Shown here in pieces: positions 1-7,970 of a stretch of 19,645 nucleotides of DNA. Position 1 is the first letter of the stretch, and every line of letters starts with the position of its first letter. Origin of the DNA: an uncultured Flavobacteriia bacterium (GTDB taxonomy: Bacteria; Bacteroidota; Bacteroidia; Flavobacteriales_D; Crocinitomicaceae). Where the stretch lies: contig CAIYQV010000152.1 of assembly GCA_903928365.1 (NCBI GenBank), positions 1 through 19,645 of the forward strand, in the 5' to 3' direction. The notes beneath the pieces were generated by a model, which did not search any database, was not told the DNA's origin, and worked only from the letters and a program-made list of their open reading frames with translations. The translations under genes and the position numbers were made by a program.

Positions 1-107
1 AAGGCTGTACGATCGTTGGTTTAAATGAAATGGAACACAGTGGATTCAGTTCGGCACTTATTAAAGGAATTGTGACTTCGTATGATAAGATTGCGTTGAA
101 AGAGTAA
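1..107 (+). CDS. 3' end of an unidentified protein-coding gene
   Basis: An open frame enters from the left edge and ends with TAA at 105-107. The visible C-terminus is 34 residues: GCTIVGLNEMEHSGF, then SSALIKGIVTSYDKI, then ALKE. The codons look like those of the neighbouring genes, and no competing frame is open. The mix of small hydrophobic and charged residues suggests a soluble protein, but too little is present to assign a family. The gene begins outside the window. Confidence 0.55.
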   Translation, partial: GCTIVGLNEMEHSGFSSALIKGIVTSYDKIALKE

Positions 108-267
108 TATTCTATTTTCCTTAGCTCCATAAAGGCTGTTTGATCTCATTTTGGTCTGATCCTCCTTTAATTTAAACTATATTTTTCGCTTACCGCAAGT
201 TAAGAGAAATAAGAGCATCTGAATTAGACGTCAAGCAACTAAGCTGGTCCTGTTTTATTCATTTCAG
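108..267. other. Intergenic leader region before the TonB receptor
   Basis: This 160-base AT-rich gap is the longest non-coding stretch in the window. It presumably holds the end of the upstream transcript and the promoter of the TonB-dependent receptor. There is a TTTG at 150-153 and a TATATTTT at 178-185, but their spacing of 24 bases is longer than the usual Bacteroidota promoter spacing of about 19-20, so no promoter is called. No strong terminator hairpin and no recognisable riboswitch fold were seen. Confidence 0.5.
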
Positions 268-2613
268 ATGTCACGATTATTTCTATTTTACCTTTTTCTC
301 CCGATTTTTACGTTCAGTCAAAACAATACACAAACTATTCGCGGCAATATCACAGACAAGCTTTCCCACGCGTCTATTTATGGAGTGAATGTGCAAATTA
401 CTAGCTTACAGATAGGAACAAGTACAGATTCTTTGGGTAATTATAGCTTGACTTCGATTCCACCGGATAGATATGAAGTTAAGATCAGCTACACAGGGTA
501 TAAAACAGTGGTGCTTCCCAATGTGGTCGTAACTTCTGGTAAAGAAGTTATACTGGATATTGCTCTTGAGGAAGAGTTTAAGCAATTGAACGAGGTAACG
601 ATCAAAGCAACCAATAAGGGAGGTGCGATTAACAAATTGGCAACCGTAAGCGCCCGCACATTTTCCATGGAGGAGGTGAATCGTTATGCCGGGGGGAGAA
701 GTGATCCTGCACGTTTAGCCGCAAACTTTGCTGGTGTGAGTGCACCGGATGACAGCCGCAATGATATTGTGATTCGGGGTAATTCACCTGTTGGTGTTTT
801 ATGGAGAATCGATGGAATGAATGTGACCAATCCAAATCATTTTGCCTCTGTAGGAACGACGGGGGGTGCGGTGAGCGCCATTAATACCAATTTATTGAAG
901 AATTCAGACTTTTTCACGTCTGCTTTTCCTTCTGAATATGGGAACGCAACATCTGGTGTATTTGATCTTGGATTCAGAAATGGAAACAACAAAAAGCGAG
1001 AAACAACGATGCAAGCAGGTGTCATTACAGGTTTGGAATTAACCACTGAAGGGCCGTTTAGCAAGAAAAGAGATGCATCCTATTTGGTAGGATACCGTTA
1101 TTCATTAGCGGGAATTGCACAGGCAGTGGGAGTAAATATCGGAACCACAGCAACCCCGTCTTATCAAGATCTGTCGTTTAAATTGAATAGCGGTACTACC
1201 AGGCTTGGAACTTTTTCAATGTTCGGGATTCTTGCTACAAGTACGATCAATATCGGTGGTGGAAACTCGAACACCCTTTATGGTAACGGAAACAAAGTGG
1301 ATTTTGCAAGTAAAATTGGAATAGGAGGTGTGAACCATTTCAAACAGCTAAATTCTAAATCATATATGTCGACAACGGCAGGTGTGAATTATTCCTCTAC
1401 CGATCAGACCGGATATGCATATGATCACATGATGGATAGCATTTTCACAAGAGAAGTAAGTGACGTGGCCAAGACAACTTATTTTGTAAGTAGCAATTAT
1501 AATTTGAAAGTAAACTCACGATTATTCCTGAAATTGGGTGTTCAGGATGAGATGATTGCCTTGAATCTTTATTATAAAACAAAGGATCAGATCTTCACTC
1601 CGGAAAAGCAAATATGGGACTATCAAAGTAATACCAATCTGGCTCAGGCTTATGCACATTTGAAATACAACATGACTAGCAGATTAATTTTAAATGCCGG
1701 GGTGCATTCACAATATTTCCTTTTAAACAAAGCCACATCGGTTGAACCTCGATTAGGTTTGGTCTTCAATGCAACGAATAAAAGCAGTTTTAATTTAGGG
1801 TACGGATTGCATTCACAAATGCAGCCAATTAATGTCTACTTTTTACAAAGTATTAATCTCACTGGGGATACCGTTTACAATAATGAAAATTTAGATTTCA
1901 CCAAAAGTCACCACTTTGTTTTGGGCTATAATCTTCAGCCATTTACTGATTGGAGAATAAAAACAGAAGTGTATTATCAGTCCATCTACAATGTCCCTGT
2001 TACCTCATTTTCGAGCAGTTATTCCATGTTGAATACAGGTTCTACGTTTAAAGCCGATCTAACGGATAGTTTAATCAATACGGGGACAGGCACAAATTAT
2101 GGTTTAGAACTGACCGTTGAGAAATTTTTTAGCAAAGGTTATTATGCATTGTTAACAGGATCGGTCTATGAGTCTAAATACATAGGTAGTGATGGTATTG
2201 AGCGAAATACTGCTTTTAATGGGAAATATGTCTTTAATATGTTGGCAGGAAAAGAATGGAAAATGGGTAAGGATAAAAGAAATCGCTTTTCCTTTGATAT
2301 CAAATTCACCAATGCGGGTGGTAGGGCCTATACGCCAATCGATTTAACTGCTTCAAAAGCCGTTGGAAGGGAAGTGTTGTCTACGGATGTGTATTCAAGT
2401 TATTACGACACCTATTACAGAATGGATTTAAAAGCCGGATTTACGTTTAATAGCGCAAAACGAAAAGTAGCACAAACACTTTCGCTCGATCTTCAAAATG
2501 TGACCAATCATAAAAATGTTTTTTCGATGAGTTATGACGAAAAATCACAGAATATTAGCACCACATATCAACTCGGATTTTTCCCAAACCTCGTGTATAA
2601 GATCCAGTTTTAA
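268..2613 (+). CDS. TonB-dependent outer-membrane receptor with carboxypeptidase-regulatory-like domain
   Basis: The 781-residue product is predicted to be an outer-membrane active transporter that uses TonB/ExbBD energy to import a ligand. A signal peptide (MSRLFLFYLFLPIFTFS) is followed by a carboxypeptidase-regulatory-like beta-sandwich at about residues 22-107, typified by GNYSLTSIPPDRYEVKISY. A plug domain covers about 107-235; its DIVIRGNSP...IDGMNV segment starts at residue 166. The remainder is rich in alternating aromatic and polar strands, as in a 22-strand barrel, and ends in phenylalanine (LVYKIQF), the usual outer-membrane protein terminus. The ATG at 268 is the first in frame and gives a proper signal peptide; there is no Shine-Dalgarno, as is normal in this phylum. 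No SusD-like partner is next to it, so a glycan-uptake role is not supported. The ligand cannot be read from the sequence. Confidence 0.9.
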   Translation: MSRLFLFYLFLPIFTFSQNNTQTIRGNITDKLSHASIYGVNVQITSLQIGTSTDSLGNYSLTSIPPDRYEVKISYTGYKTVVLPNVVVTSGKEVILDIALEEEFKQLNEVTIKATNKGGAINKLATVSARTFSMEEVNRYAGGRSDPARLAANFAGVSAPDDSRNDIVIRGNSPVGVLWRIDGMNVTNPNHFASVGTTGGAVSAINTNLLKNSDFFTSAFPSEYGNATSGVFDLGFRNGNNKKRETTMQAGVITGLELTTEGPFSKKRDASYLVGYRYSLAGIAQAVGVNIGTTATPSYQDLSFKLNSGTTRLGTFSMFGILATSTINIGGGNSNTLYGNGNKVDFASKIGIGGVNHFKQLNSKSYMSTTAGVNYSSTDQTGYAYDHMMDSIFTREVSDVAKTTYFVSSNYNLKVNSRLFLKLGVQDEMIALNLYYKTKDQIFTPEKQIWDYQSNTNLAQAYAHLKYNMTSRLILNAGVHSQYFLLNKATSVEPRLGLVFNATNKSSFNLGYGLHSQMQPINVYFLQSINLTGDTVYNNENLDFTKSHHFVLGYNLQPFTDWRIKTEVYYQSIYNVPVTSFSSSYSMLNTGSTFKADLTDSLINTGTGTNYGLELTVEKFFSKGYYALLTGSVYESKYIGSDGIERNTAFNGKYVFNMLAGKEWKMGKDKRNRFSFDIKFTNAGGRAYTPIDLTASKAVGREVLSTDVYSSYYDTYYRMDLKAGFTFNSAKRKVAQTLSLDLQNVTNHKNVFSMSYDEKSQNISTTYQLGFFPNLVYKIQF

Positions 2614-2698
2614 GAAGTGTAAATTGAATTGTAAACTTGGGCCAATTTAGAATCGGATGTGAGTATTTCGTAATTTAACTGATTTAATAAAAAATATA

Positions 2699-2962
2699 AT
2701 GCAAACAACCATCGAAATAAGCAATTACCCGCTTACAGAAGCCTACGAAGAACAGATCTTGGATTTTATTGAACGCGTGCGATCGCATGCCGGTATCCAA
2801 GTCAAAGTAAATGCAACAAGCACCCATATTACGGGGGCGTTCGATATGGTTTTTGAACTTTTACAGCAAGAAATTCGCTCATCTTACGAGAAATACGGTC
2901 AGATGATCTTTGTGATCAAAGTATTGAAAGGTGCACTTGATCTGAATTTTGAATTGAAATAA
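2699..2962 (+). CDS. Small thiamine-binding-like protein (UPF0045/YqgV type)
   Basis: The product is 87 residues, a usual length for this family. It shows the family pattern: an N-terminal strand EISNYPL, helix YEEQILDFIERV, strand VKVNATSTHITGAF, then a second helix and the strand FVIKVLKGALDL. Members of the UPF0045 (MTH1187/YqgV) group are ferredoxin-fold proteins that form tetramers, and some bind thiamine-type ligands. Their cellular role is poorly known. The protein is cytoplasmic: no signal peptide or membrane segment is present. It follows the receptor gene after 85 bases and precedes the repeat-protein gene by 29 bases, so it may be co-transcribed with the latter. The family assignment rests on remembered motif patterns; a thiamine link is inference from the family. 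Confidence 0.7.
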   Translation: MQTTIEISNYPLTEAYEEQILDFIERVRSHAGIQVKVNATSTHITGAFDMVFELLQQEIRSSYEKYGQMIFVIKVLKGALDLNFELK

Positions 2963-2991
2963 ATAATATCTTGGAGGATAATTTCTTAGCC

Positions 2992-3327
2992 ATGAAAAAA
3001 CTGTTTTTTACCTCATTGATCCTTTTAGTTACTGGCACCTTGAAGGCGCAGAAGATTTACTCTGTAGATTATGAAAGTCAGGCCGATGTGAAAGTGTTTG
3101 TTGTTCAGTATGAAAGCCAGGCGGACTTGAAAGTCTACAAAGTGAAATATGAAAGTCAGGCCGGACAAAACGATGGAAAATGGTTTTTTACACAGTATGA
3201 AAGCCAATCGAAGAAGAAGATTTACTTTGTAAAGTATGAAAGTCAGGCTGACCTGAAGATCTATTTCGTAGATTACGAGAGTCAGGCCGGATGGAGAAAT
3301 GCATCGAAGAAGAGTTTATTGTATTAA
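2992..3327 (+). CDS. Secreted YESQ-repeat protein (DUF6150-like)
   Basis: The 111-residue protein has a signal peptide of about 20 residues (MKKLFFTSLILLVTGTLKAQ). The mature part is almost entirely six copies of a 13-residue unit with the pattern K-hydrophobic-aromatic-x-V-x-Y-E-S-Q-A-D-x. Units 1, 2, 4 and 5 are 13 residues long, unit 3 is extended to 16 by a GQNDG insertion, and unit 6 runs into a basic tail ending in SKKSLLY. There is no cysteine. The ATG at 2992 is chosen over the in-frame TTG at 2971 because it starts directly at the signal peptide. The pattern matches my recollection of a Bacteroidota family annotated DUF6150, whose function is unknown to me. The alternating pattern suggests a regular all-beta fold secreted to the periplasm or outside. 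The gene ends at the strong hairpin it shares with yidC. Confidence 0.8.
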   Translation: MKKLFFTSLILLVTGTLKAQKIYSVDYESQADVKVFVVQYESQADLKVYKVKYESQAGQNDGKWFFTQYESQSKKKIYFVKYESQADLKIYFVDYESQAGWRNASKKSLLY

Positions 3328-3347
3328 TATCTTAGAGATTACCGCTC

Positions 3348-3368
3348 CGCAGGATTTGAAATCCTGCG
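3348..3368. repeat. REP-like perfect palindrome
   Basis: CGCAGGATTT and AAATCCTGCG form a perfect 10-bp inverted repeat around a single central G, so about 8 bp can pair with a 5-base loop. It lies in the gap between two convergent genes, just beside the terminator hairpin. It is not followed by a T-run on the plus strand (AAAAG follows), so it is unlikely to be an intrinsic terminator itself. It resembles intergenic REP-type palindromes that I associate with IS200-like REP transposases in Bacteroidota. That link is from memory, and only one copy is present here. Confidence 0.5.
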
Positions 3369-3388
3369 AAAAGTACAGCACAAAAAAA

Positions 3389-3408
3389 AATCCCGGTTTC
3401 CCGGGATT
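3389..3408. terminator. Bidirectional intrinsic terminator between the repeat-protein gene and yidC
   Basis: AATCCCGG, loop TTTC and CCGGGATT form an 8-bp GC-centred stem. Read on the minus strand, it follows the yidC stop codon by a few bases and is followed by a run of nine T, a textbook rho-independent terminator. Read on the plus strand, it is followed by a T-rich stretch (ATTTATTTCTTTC) that lies in the end of yidC, so it could also stop transcription from the repeat-protein gene. Confidence 0.85.
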
Positions 3409-3412
3409 CGAT

Positions 3413-5287
3413 TTATTTCTTTCTGTTCTTCAATTGCTCTTGCTGCATTTTTTGCATTTGCTCGAGGCGTTCTTGAAACTTCGATTTCTTTTTCACTTTT
3501 GGATTCGCTGCCGCAGCTGCTTTGCGATCCGCCATTTTCAATTTCAACTTTTCTTCGTCCACAAAGAATTGCTTGATCAGCACCATGATCAGAATAGAGA
3601 TCAAGGTAGAGATGAAGTAGTAATAACTTAAGCCTGATGAGTAATTGTTGAAGAAGAAGATCATCATCACTGGGAAGATATACATCAACACTTTCATGTT
3701 CGGCATTCCGGGTTGCTGTGGTTGCTGCATGTTGCCGCTGTTCAGATATGTATAGATCAACGTAGTGGCAGACATCAACAAAGTGAATAAACTCACGTGA
3801 TCTCCATAAGGCCAGATGTTCATTCCGAAATCCGCAATGGAATCGTACGAAGAAAGGTCTTCAGCCCATAAGAAAGATTTCTGGCGAAGTTCAAATGCAG
3901 AAGGGAAGAAGCGGAATACCGCCAGCAAAATCGGCATTTGTATTAACATCGGAACACAACCGGATAAAGGGCTTGCACCTGATTCGCGGTACAAGGTCAT
4001 CATTTCCATTTGCTTCTTCATCGCGTCATCCTGATTCGGATATTTCGCATTCAATTCATCGATCTCTGGTTTCAGGATGCGCATTTTTGCAGAAGAAAGA
4101 TACATTTTCCACTGGATAGGCATCAAGATGAACTTCAATACCAAGGTCAGCATCAAAATCGCAATTCCAACTCCCATTCCTGTGTTCGTCAAGAAGTTGA
4201 ACAAAGGCTGAACGGCATACAAGTTGATCCATCTGAACAATCCCCACCCAAAGTTTAGAATGTCGTCATACCCCTGATCATAGGATTTTAGCACCTCATA
4301 ATCATTCGGACCAAAGAACCAGTTCATGTGCATAGTCATATTCTCCGCGCTGGTGAATCCTAGTCCTGCATCTGCTTTAAAGCCCTTTAAATGGGTCCAT
4401 TGACGCTCATGTCCATCCTTATATTCTCTCACGACGAACTTAGTTCCTTTCTTGTCGAACGCTTTGTCAGGACGAATGATGGAGGAGAAATAACTTTGTT
4501 TGAATGCGATCCAGCTAATATTATCTTCAGCCGTTGCATCGTCGTTACCCATTTCTGATAAATAGTCGAGTCCTTCTTTTTCCTGATTGAAACACACCGT
4601 TGAAACTCGACGCTGTTCAGTGAAGAGTCGTTCGGTTCTTCTAAAAGCGGTTTCCCAACCGAATCGCACGTTTTGCGGAGCTACTTTTCCGTCAAAATCT
4701 TCCATTTTCACGGTATAGTCCAAATCATACGCGTCTTTTTTCAAGGTGTATGTGAAGATGATCTTCTCTCCGTTTTTCAGAACAGTCTGTAACGTGGCTG
4801 ACTCATTGGTCTTTTTGATCACTTCAAAATCCATGGTCCCCGTAGCGAGTGTTTTTCCATTCATTGGAAAACGCAACTGGTTCACGGCGTCTCCATTAGA
4901 GAACAGCAACAGAGGTTTGATAGCCTTGGAAGTGTCTTTCTTATTGCGTTTATCGGCAAAGTCTGAATAGGTTTCGTATTCCTTTAATCGCGCAGCAGAA
5001 ACGATTCCACCTTTAGTAGAAAGATCTATGATCAGTTTTTCGTTTTCGAGTCGAACAAAACTTTCTTTTTTCTGAACTGTCGCTATTGCTTTAGCGTCTT
5101 TGGCAGTGGCAGCCGTTTCTTTTTTGTCGGCTTCTTTTTTAGTCGCTGCTTCTTTCTCTTTCTTTTGCTGAAGTGCAAGTTCCTTTTCTTGCTTCTTAAT
5201 TTCTGCTTCAGTAGGTTGATTTACAATCGCATAAACTGATAAAATCAGTCCAATGAGCACCAGCCCAATAATCGAATTTCTATCCAT
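3413..5287 (-). CDS. yidC: Membrane protein insertase YidC (Oxa1 family)
   Basis: The 624-residue product is predicted to be the inner-membrane insertase that acts alone or with SecYEG to place proteins in the membrane. It begins with a transmembrane segment (IIGLVLIGLILSVYAIV), then a long Lys/Glu/Ala-rich linker at about residues 28-75, then a periplasmic beta-sandwich domain to about residue 350. The conserved five-helix insertase core follows, including LSSAKMRILKPEIDELN, the cytoplasmic hairpin, and SGCVPMLIQMPILLAVFRFF. The protein ends in a strongly basic tail (from about MADRKAAA to LKNRKK) that in relatives contacts the ribosome. The position equivalent to the groove arginine of E. 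coli YidC is Lys385 (VLKFILMP). The gene lies 3 bases downstream of pyrG, so the two are almost certainly co-transcribed, and it ends in a strong terminator. Confidence 0.97.
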   Translation of the reverse strand: MDRNSIIGLVLIGLILSVYAIVNQPTEAEIKKQEKELALQQKKEKEAATKKEADKKETAATAKDAKAIATVQKKESFVRLENEKLIIDLSTKGGIVSAARLKEYETYSDFADKRNKKDTSKAIKPLLLFSNGDAVNQLRFPMNGKTLATGTMDFEVIKKTNESATLQTVLKNGEKIIFTYTLKKDAYDLDYTVKMEDFDGKVAPQNVRFGWETAFRRTERLFTEQRRVSTVCFNQEKEGLDYLSEMGNDDATAEDNISWIAFKQSYFSSIIRPDKAFDKKGTKFVVREYKDGHERQWTHLKGFKADAGLGFTSAENMTMHMNWFFGPNDYEVLKSYDQGYDDILNFGWGLFRWINLYAVQPLFNFLTNTGMGVGIAILMLTLVLKFILMPIQWKMYLSSAKMRILKPEIDELNAKYPNQDDAMKKQMEMMTLYRESGASPLSGCVPMLIQMPILLAVFRFFPSAFELRQKSFLWAEDLSSYDSIADFGMNIWPYGDHVSLFTLLMSATTLIYTYLNSGNMQQPQQPGMPNMKVLMYIFPVMMIFFFNNYSSGLSYYYFISTLISILIMVLIKQFFVDEEKLKLKMADRKAAAAANPKVKKKSKFQERLEQMQKMQQEQLKNRKK

Positions 5288-5290
5288 TTC

Positions 5291-6901
5291 TTATTTTTTG
5301 TTTTTGATCGCAGCATCGATAAATGCTACAAATAGGGGATGGGGATTAGCTACCGTACTTTTATATTCCGGGTGAAATTGTGCTCCAACGAACCAAGGAT
5401 GGTTTTCTACTTCTACTACTTCGACAAGGCCGGTTTCGGGATTCTTACCCGTTGGGATCATCCCTGCTTTTTCGAAATCTTCCAAATAAGCGTTATTGAA
5501 CTCATAACGATGTCGATGGCGTTCAGAAATCTTATCGGTGTTGTATGCCGCAGCTACTTTAGATCCAGGTTTTAGTTGACAGCTGTAAGCGCCAAGTCGC
5601 ATCGTTCCGCCTTTTTCTTCAATGTTCTTCTGCTCTTCCATCATACTGATCACAGGATACTTAGAGTCCTCTGAGATCTCAGTGGTATGTGCATCTTCAA
5701 ATCCAAGGACGTGACGCGCATATTCGATCACGGCACACTGCATTCCAAGACAAATTCCAAGAAAAGGAATCTTGTTTTCACGCGCAAAACGAACAGCTTC
5801 GATCTTTCCTGAGATTCCTCGTGAACCAAATCCAGGAGCGACAAGAATCCCATCTAAACCTTTTAGCTCATCTTCCAGATTTGATTTGCTTAATTTTTCA
5901 GAATGAATCCACTTCACATTCACTCGGGCTTCGTTAGCAACACCCGCATGAATAAACGATTCACTAATTGATTTATATGAATCCTTCAATTCAACATATT
6001 TACCTACCAAACCAATATTGATCTCTGATGTTGGATTTTTTAGTCTGCGAAGGAATTCTTTCCAGTTGTCGAGTTTTGGAGTGGATTTAGCAGATAAACC
6101 AAGTTTTTCCAGCACGACTTTATCCAGTTCTTCAGTCTGCATTAACAATGGAACATCATAGATCGATTCTGCATCGCGGGATTCAATAACTGCATTCATA
6201 CTGACGTTACAAAACTTCGCGATCTTCTTGCGTAATGTAAGATCAAGTTCGTGCTCAGTTCGACAACAAAGGATATCAGGCTGAACACCTAGTTCAAGCA
6301 ACTGCTTCACAGAGTGCTGAGTGGGTTTTGTTTTAAGTTCTCCTGCATCCGCGAGATAAGGCACCAAGGTAAGGTGAACTACGATGCAATCGTTCTCAAA
6401 TTCCCATAGCATCTGACGAACAGCCTCTACATAAGGTAGAGATTCGATATCACCGACTGTTCCACCTATTTCAGTGATCACGATGTCGTATTCACCACTT
6501 TTCCCAAGGATCTGGATTCTATTTTTGATTTCGTCCGTAATGTGAGGAATCACCTGAACGGTTTTTCCAAGGAATTCTCCACGTCGTTCTTTCTCGATCA
6601 CAGATTGATAGATACGACCTGTCGTCACATTATTTGCTTGAGATGTCGGTACATTCAGAAAGCGCTCGTAGTGACCAAGATCAAGATCTGTTTCTGCACC
6701 ATCATCTGTTACGAAACACTCACCGTGCTCGTATGGATTCAAAGTTCCAGGATCGATATTGATATATGGATCAAGTTTTTGTATCGTGGCGGAATAGCCT
6801 CGAGCCTGAAGTAATTTTGCTAAAGAAGCGGAAATGATCCCTTTACCAAGTGAAGAAGTAACACCCCCGGTTACAAATACGTATTTCGTAGAATTCGACA
6901 T
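5291..6901 (-). CDS. pyrG: CTP synthase (glutamine-hydrolysing)
   Basis: The 536-residue enzyme makes CTP from UTP, ATP and glutamine, the last step of de novo pyrimidine nucleotide synthesis, in the cytoplasm. The N-terminal synthase domain (to about residue 270) opens with the nucleotide-binding loop TGGVTSSLGKGI (Lys20) and contains ITEIGGTVGDIES. The C-terminal class I glutamine amidotransferase domain has GICLGMQ with nucleophile Cys384, and FHPEY with His510 and Glu512, so all catalytic residues are present. Length is normal for the family. The ATG at 6901 directly precedes the conserved start (KYVFVTGGV). A 92-base gap separates it from the upstream same-strand gene and holds a candidate promoter box, so it probably heads its own operon with yidC 3 bases downstream. 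Confidence 0.98.
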   Translation of the reverse strand: MSNSTKYVFVTGGVTSSLGKGIISASLAKLLQARGYSATIQKLDPYINIDPGTLNPYEHGECFVTDDGAETDLDLGHYERFLNVPTSQANNVTTGRIYQSVIEKERRGEFLGKTVQVIPHITDEIKNRIQILGKSGEYDIVITEIGGTVGDIESLPYVEAVRQMLWEFENDCIVVHLTLVPYLADAGELKTKPTQHSVKQLLELGVQPDILCCRTEHELDLTLRKKIAKFCNVSMNAVIESRDAESIYDVPLLMQTEELDKVVLEKLGLSAKSTPKLDNWKEFLRRLKNPTSEINIGLVGKYVELKDSYKSISESFIHAGVANEARVNVKWIHSEKLSKSNLEDELKGLDGILVAPGFGSRGISGKIEAVRFARENKIPFLGICLGMQCAVIEYARHVLGFEDAHTTEISEDSKYPVISMMEEQKNIEEKGGTMRLGAYSCQLKPGSKVAAAYNTDKISERHRHRYEFNNAYLEDFEKAGMIPTGKNPETGLVEVVEVENHPWFVGAQFHPEYKSTVANPHPLFVAFIDAAIKNKK

Positions 6902-6926
6902 AGAGAAAAACTGTAACTACGGGGCG

Positions 6927-6934
6927 CAAAGTTA
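6927..6934 (-). promoter_or_regulatory. Candidate -7 box for pyrG-yidC
   Basis: On the minus strand the bases read TAACTTTG, matching the Bacteroidota -7 consensus TAnnTTTG. The box lies 26 bases before the pyrG ATG, which would give a leader of roughly 20 bases. No TTTG is found at the expected upstream spacing, so the call is tentative. Confidence 0.35.
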
Positions 6935-6993
6935 GTAGATTCAAGCGATACTCGATAGAGAATTCTTCGGATTTGTCAAATAATATCCACAAT

Positions 6994-7899
6994 CTAATAA
7001 GACCAGTTTGAATTTACACCTCCTTGAAAGTATAGCTCATTTTTTCGAGCGTCATTTTTATCGAACACCGGACATCCATTTTGATCGAGCATAGGGTAGT
7101 GCGGTGTATTCCTTGGCAATGTTTTAGGCAACCAGATCAGATCATGTAACAATCGGTTTTGAAGTTGATGACGCAAACGTTCGCTGTCGACTCCTATTTT
7201 GTAGCCAAGCCATTGTGATGAGCCGTATCCGTAGTCAAACCCAACATAGGCAATGCCGTGACTTGTTCTTCCGTAAGGTTTGTCTTCCAGACTCCTATAG
7301 CCATTCGGGCAGCCATCGAATGTGATTTTTTGCCAGTCAGTACCCGATGTTTCTCCCGTCCAAATAGAAAAGCCTGTGGAAAATTTCCAAATAGAATCGC
7401 GGTAGCTTACGGCGAGTTGACCAGTTCTAAATCGATCTTTGCCTTGTCCACCAAAAATGTCGTTCTCAAAAAGAATTGAAGTCTTCTTTAAGTGAAGTGC
7501 CCAACCACCAGAACGCTGGGATGTACTCATGTTGTCGCAATACCATAGGTAATTATAAGCAAGACCGTAATTGTAAGAGGTGTTATGGTAAAGGCTATTC
7601 AATTGAAAATCCCTTGGAGTATTTTGTTTTCCTGCCAATAGGACCACCCCTGTGGAAAAACGCGACTGAAAAAAGTTTTTACGTTTTCCTAAGTCGGAAA
7701 GTCTGAAGGTGAGTTGTTCGCCAATATTCACTTGGTAAAACCGGTCACTAAAATAGGTGTTTACCTGAATGCCAATACTGTTAATATGTGTTCCGAATTG
7801 TAGAGATATTCCTGCATTCCACCCGTACTTTGGAACTTCGAATACTTGCGAACTAACAAGTATTGGGAAAAAGAGAAAAAATAGCAGTTTAAACGGCAT
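6994..7899 (-). CDS. Secreted beta-rich protein, polymorphic toxin type 23-like
   Basis: The 301-residue product carries an N-terminal signal peptide (MPFKLLFFLFFPILVSSQ) and no other hydrophobic helix. The rest is rich in aromatic and glycine residues with alternating strands, for example YNYGLAYNYLWY and FSTGFSIWTGETSGT, and could look like a small outer-membrane barrel. The segments FENDIFGGQGKDRFRTG, GVDSERLRHQLQNRLLHD (residues 236-253) and RNTPHYP...NGCPVFDKND match my recollection of the Bacteroidota family annotated as polymorphic toxin type 23 (Ntox23). No immunity-like small gene, export domain or repeat region is attached, so a toxin role is doubtful and the family label should be read as a name only. 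The gene lies upstream of pyrG on the same strand and is divergent from the histidine kinase gene, sharing a 110-base regulatory gap with it. Confidence 0.6.
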   Translation of the reverse strand: MPFKLLFFLFFPILVSSQVFEVPKYGWNAGISLQFGTHINSIGIQVNTYFSDRFYQVNIGEQLTFRLSDLGKRKNFFQSRFSTGVVLLAGKQNTPRDFQLNSLYHNTSYNYGLAYNYLWYCDNMSTSQRSGGWALHLKKTSILFENDIFGGQGKDRFRTGQLAVSYRDSIWKFSTGFSIWTGETSGTDWQKITFDGCPNGYRSLEDKPYGRTSHGIAYVGFDYGYGSSQWLGYKIGVDSERLRHQLQNRLLHDLIWLPKTLPRNTPHYPMLDQNGCPVFDKNDARKNELYFQGGVNSNWSY

Positions 7900-7970
7900 G
7901 GCACAAAATTGTCAAAAAACATTCCAAACAGAAAATGAACCACCGAAGTAATTCTTTAGCCAGTTGTACC

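Noticed and set aside
131..169. Possible terminator from AAAGG and CCTTT with inner GATC pairing
   Set aside because: The pairing is interrupted by large bulges and there is no convincing T-run directly after it.
2614..2698. Hairpin from TAAATTG and CAATTTA after the TonB receptor gene
   Set aside because: It has a 7-bp AT-rich stem with a loop of about 17 bases and no T-run; too weak to call.
2971..2991. Seven-codon N-terminal extension of the repeat protein from a TTG start
   Set aside because: The ATG at 2992 begins exactly at a typical signal peptide (MKKLFF); the extension would put acidic residues in front of it.
3299..3631. Plus-strand open frame of 110 codons overlapping the end of yidC
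   Set aside because: It covers the terminator hairpin and the antisense of the well-supported yidC; its leucine/histidine/phenylalanine-rich sequence is typical of an antisense shadow.
5050..5230. Low-complexity Lys/Ala/Glu stretch as a sign of a frameshift in yidC
   Set aside because: The frame is uninterrupted, and such charged linkers after the first membrane helix are normal in YidC of this phylum.
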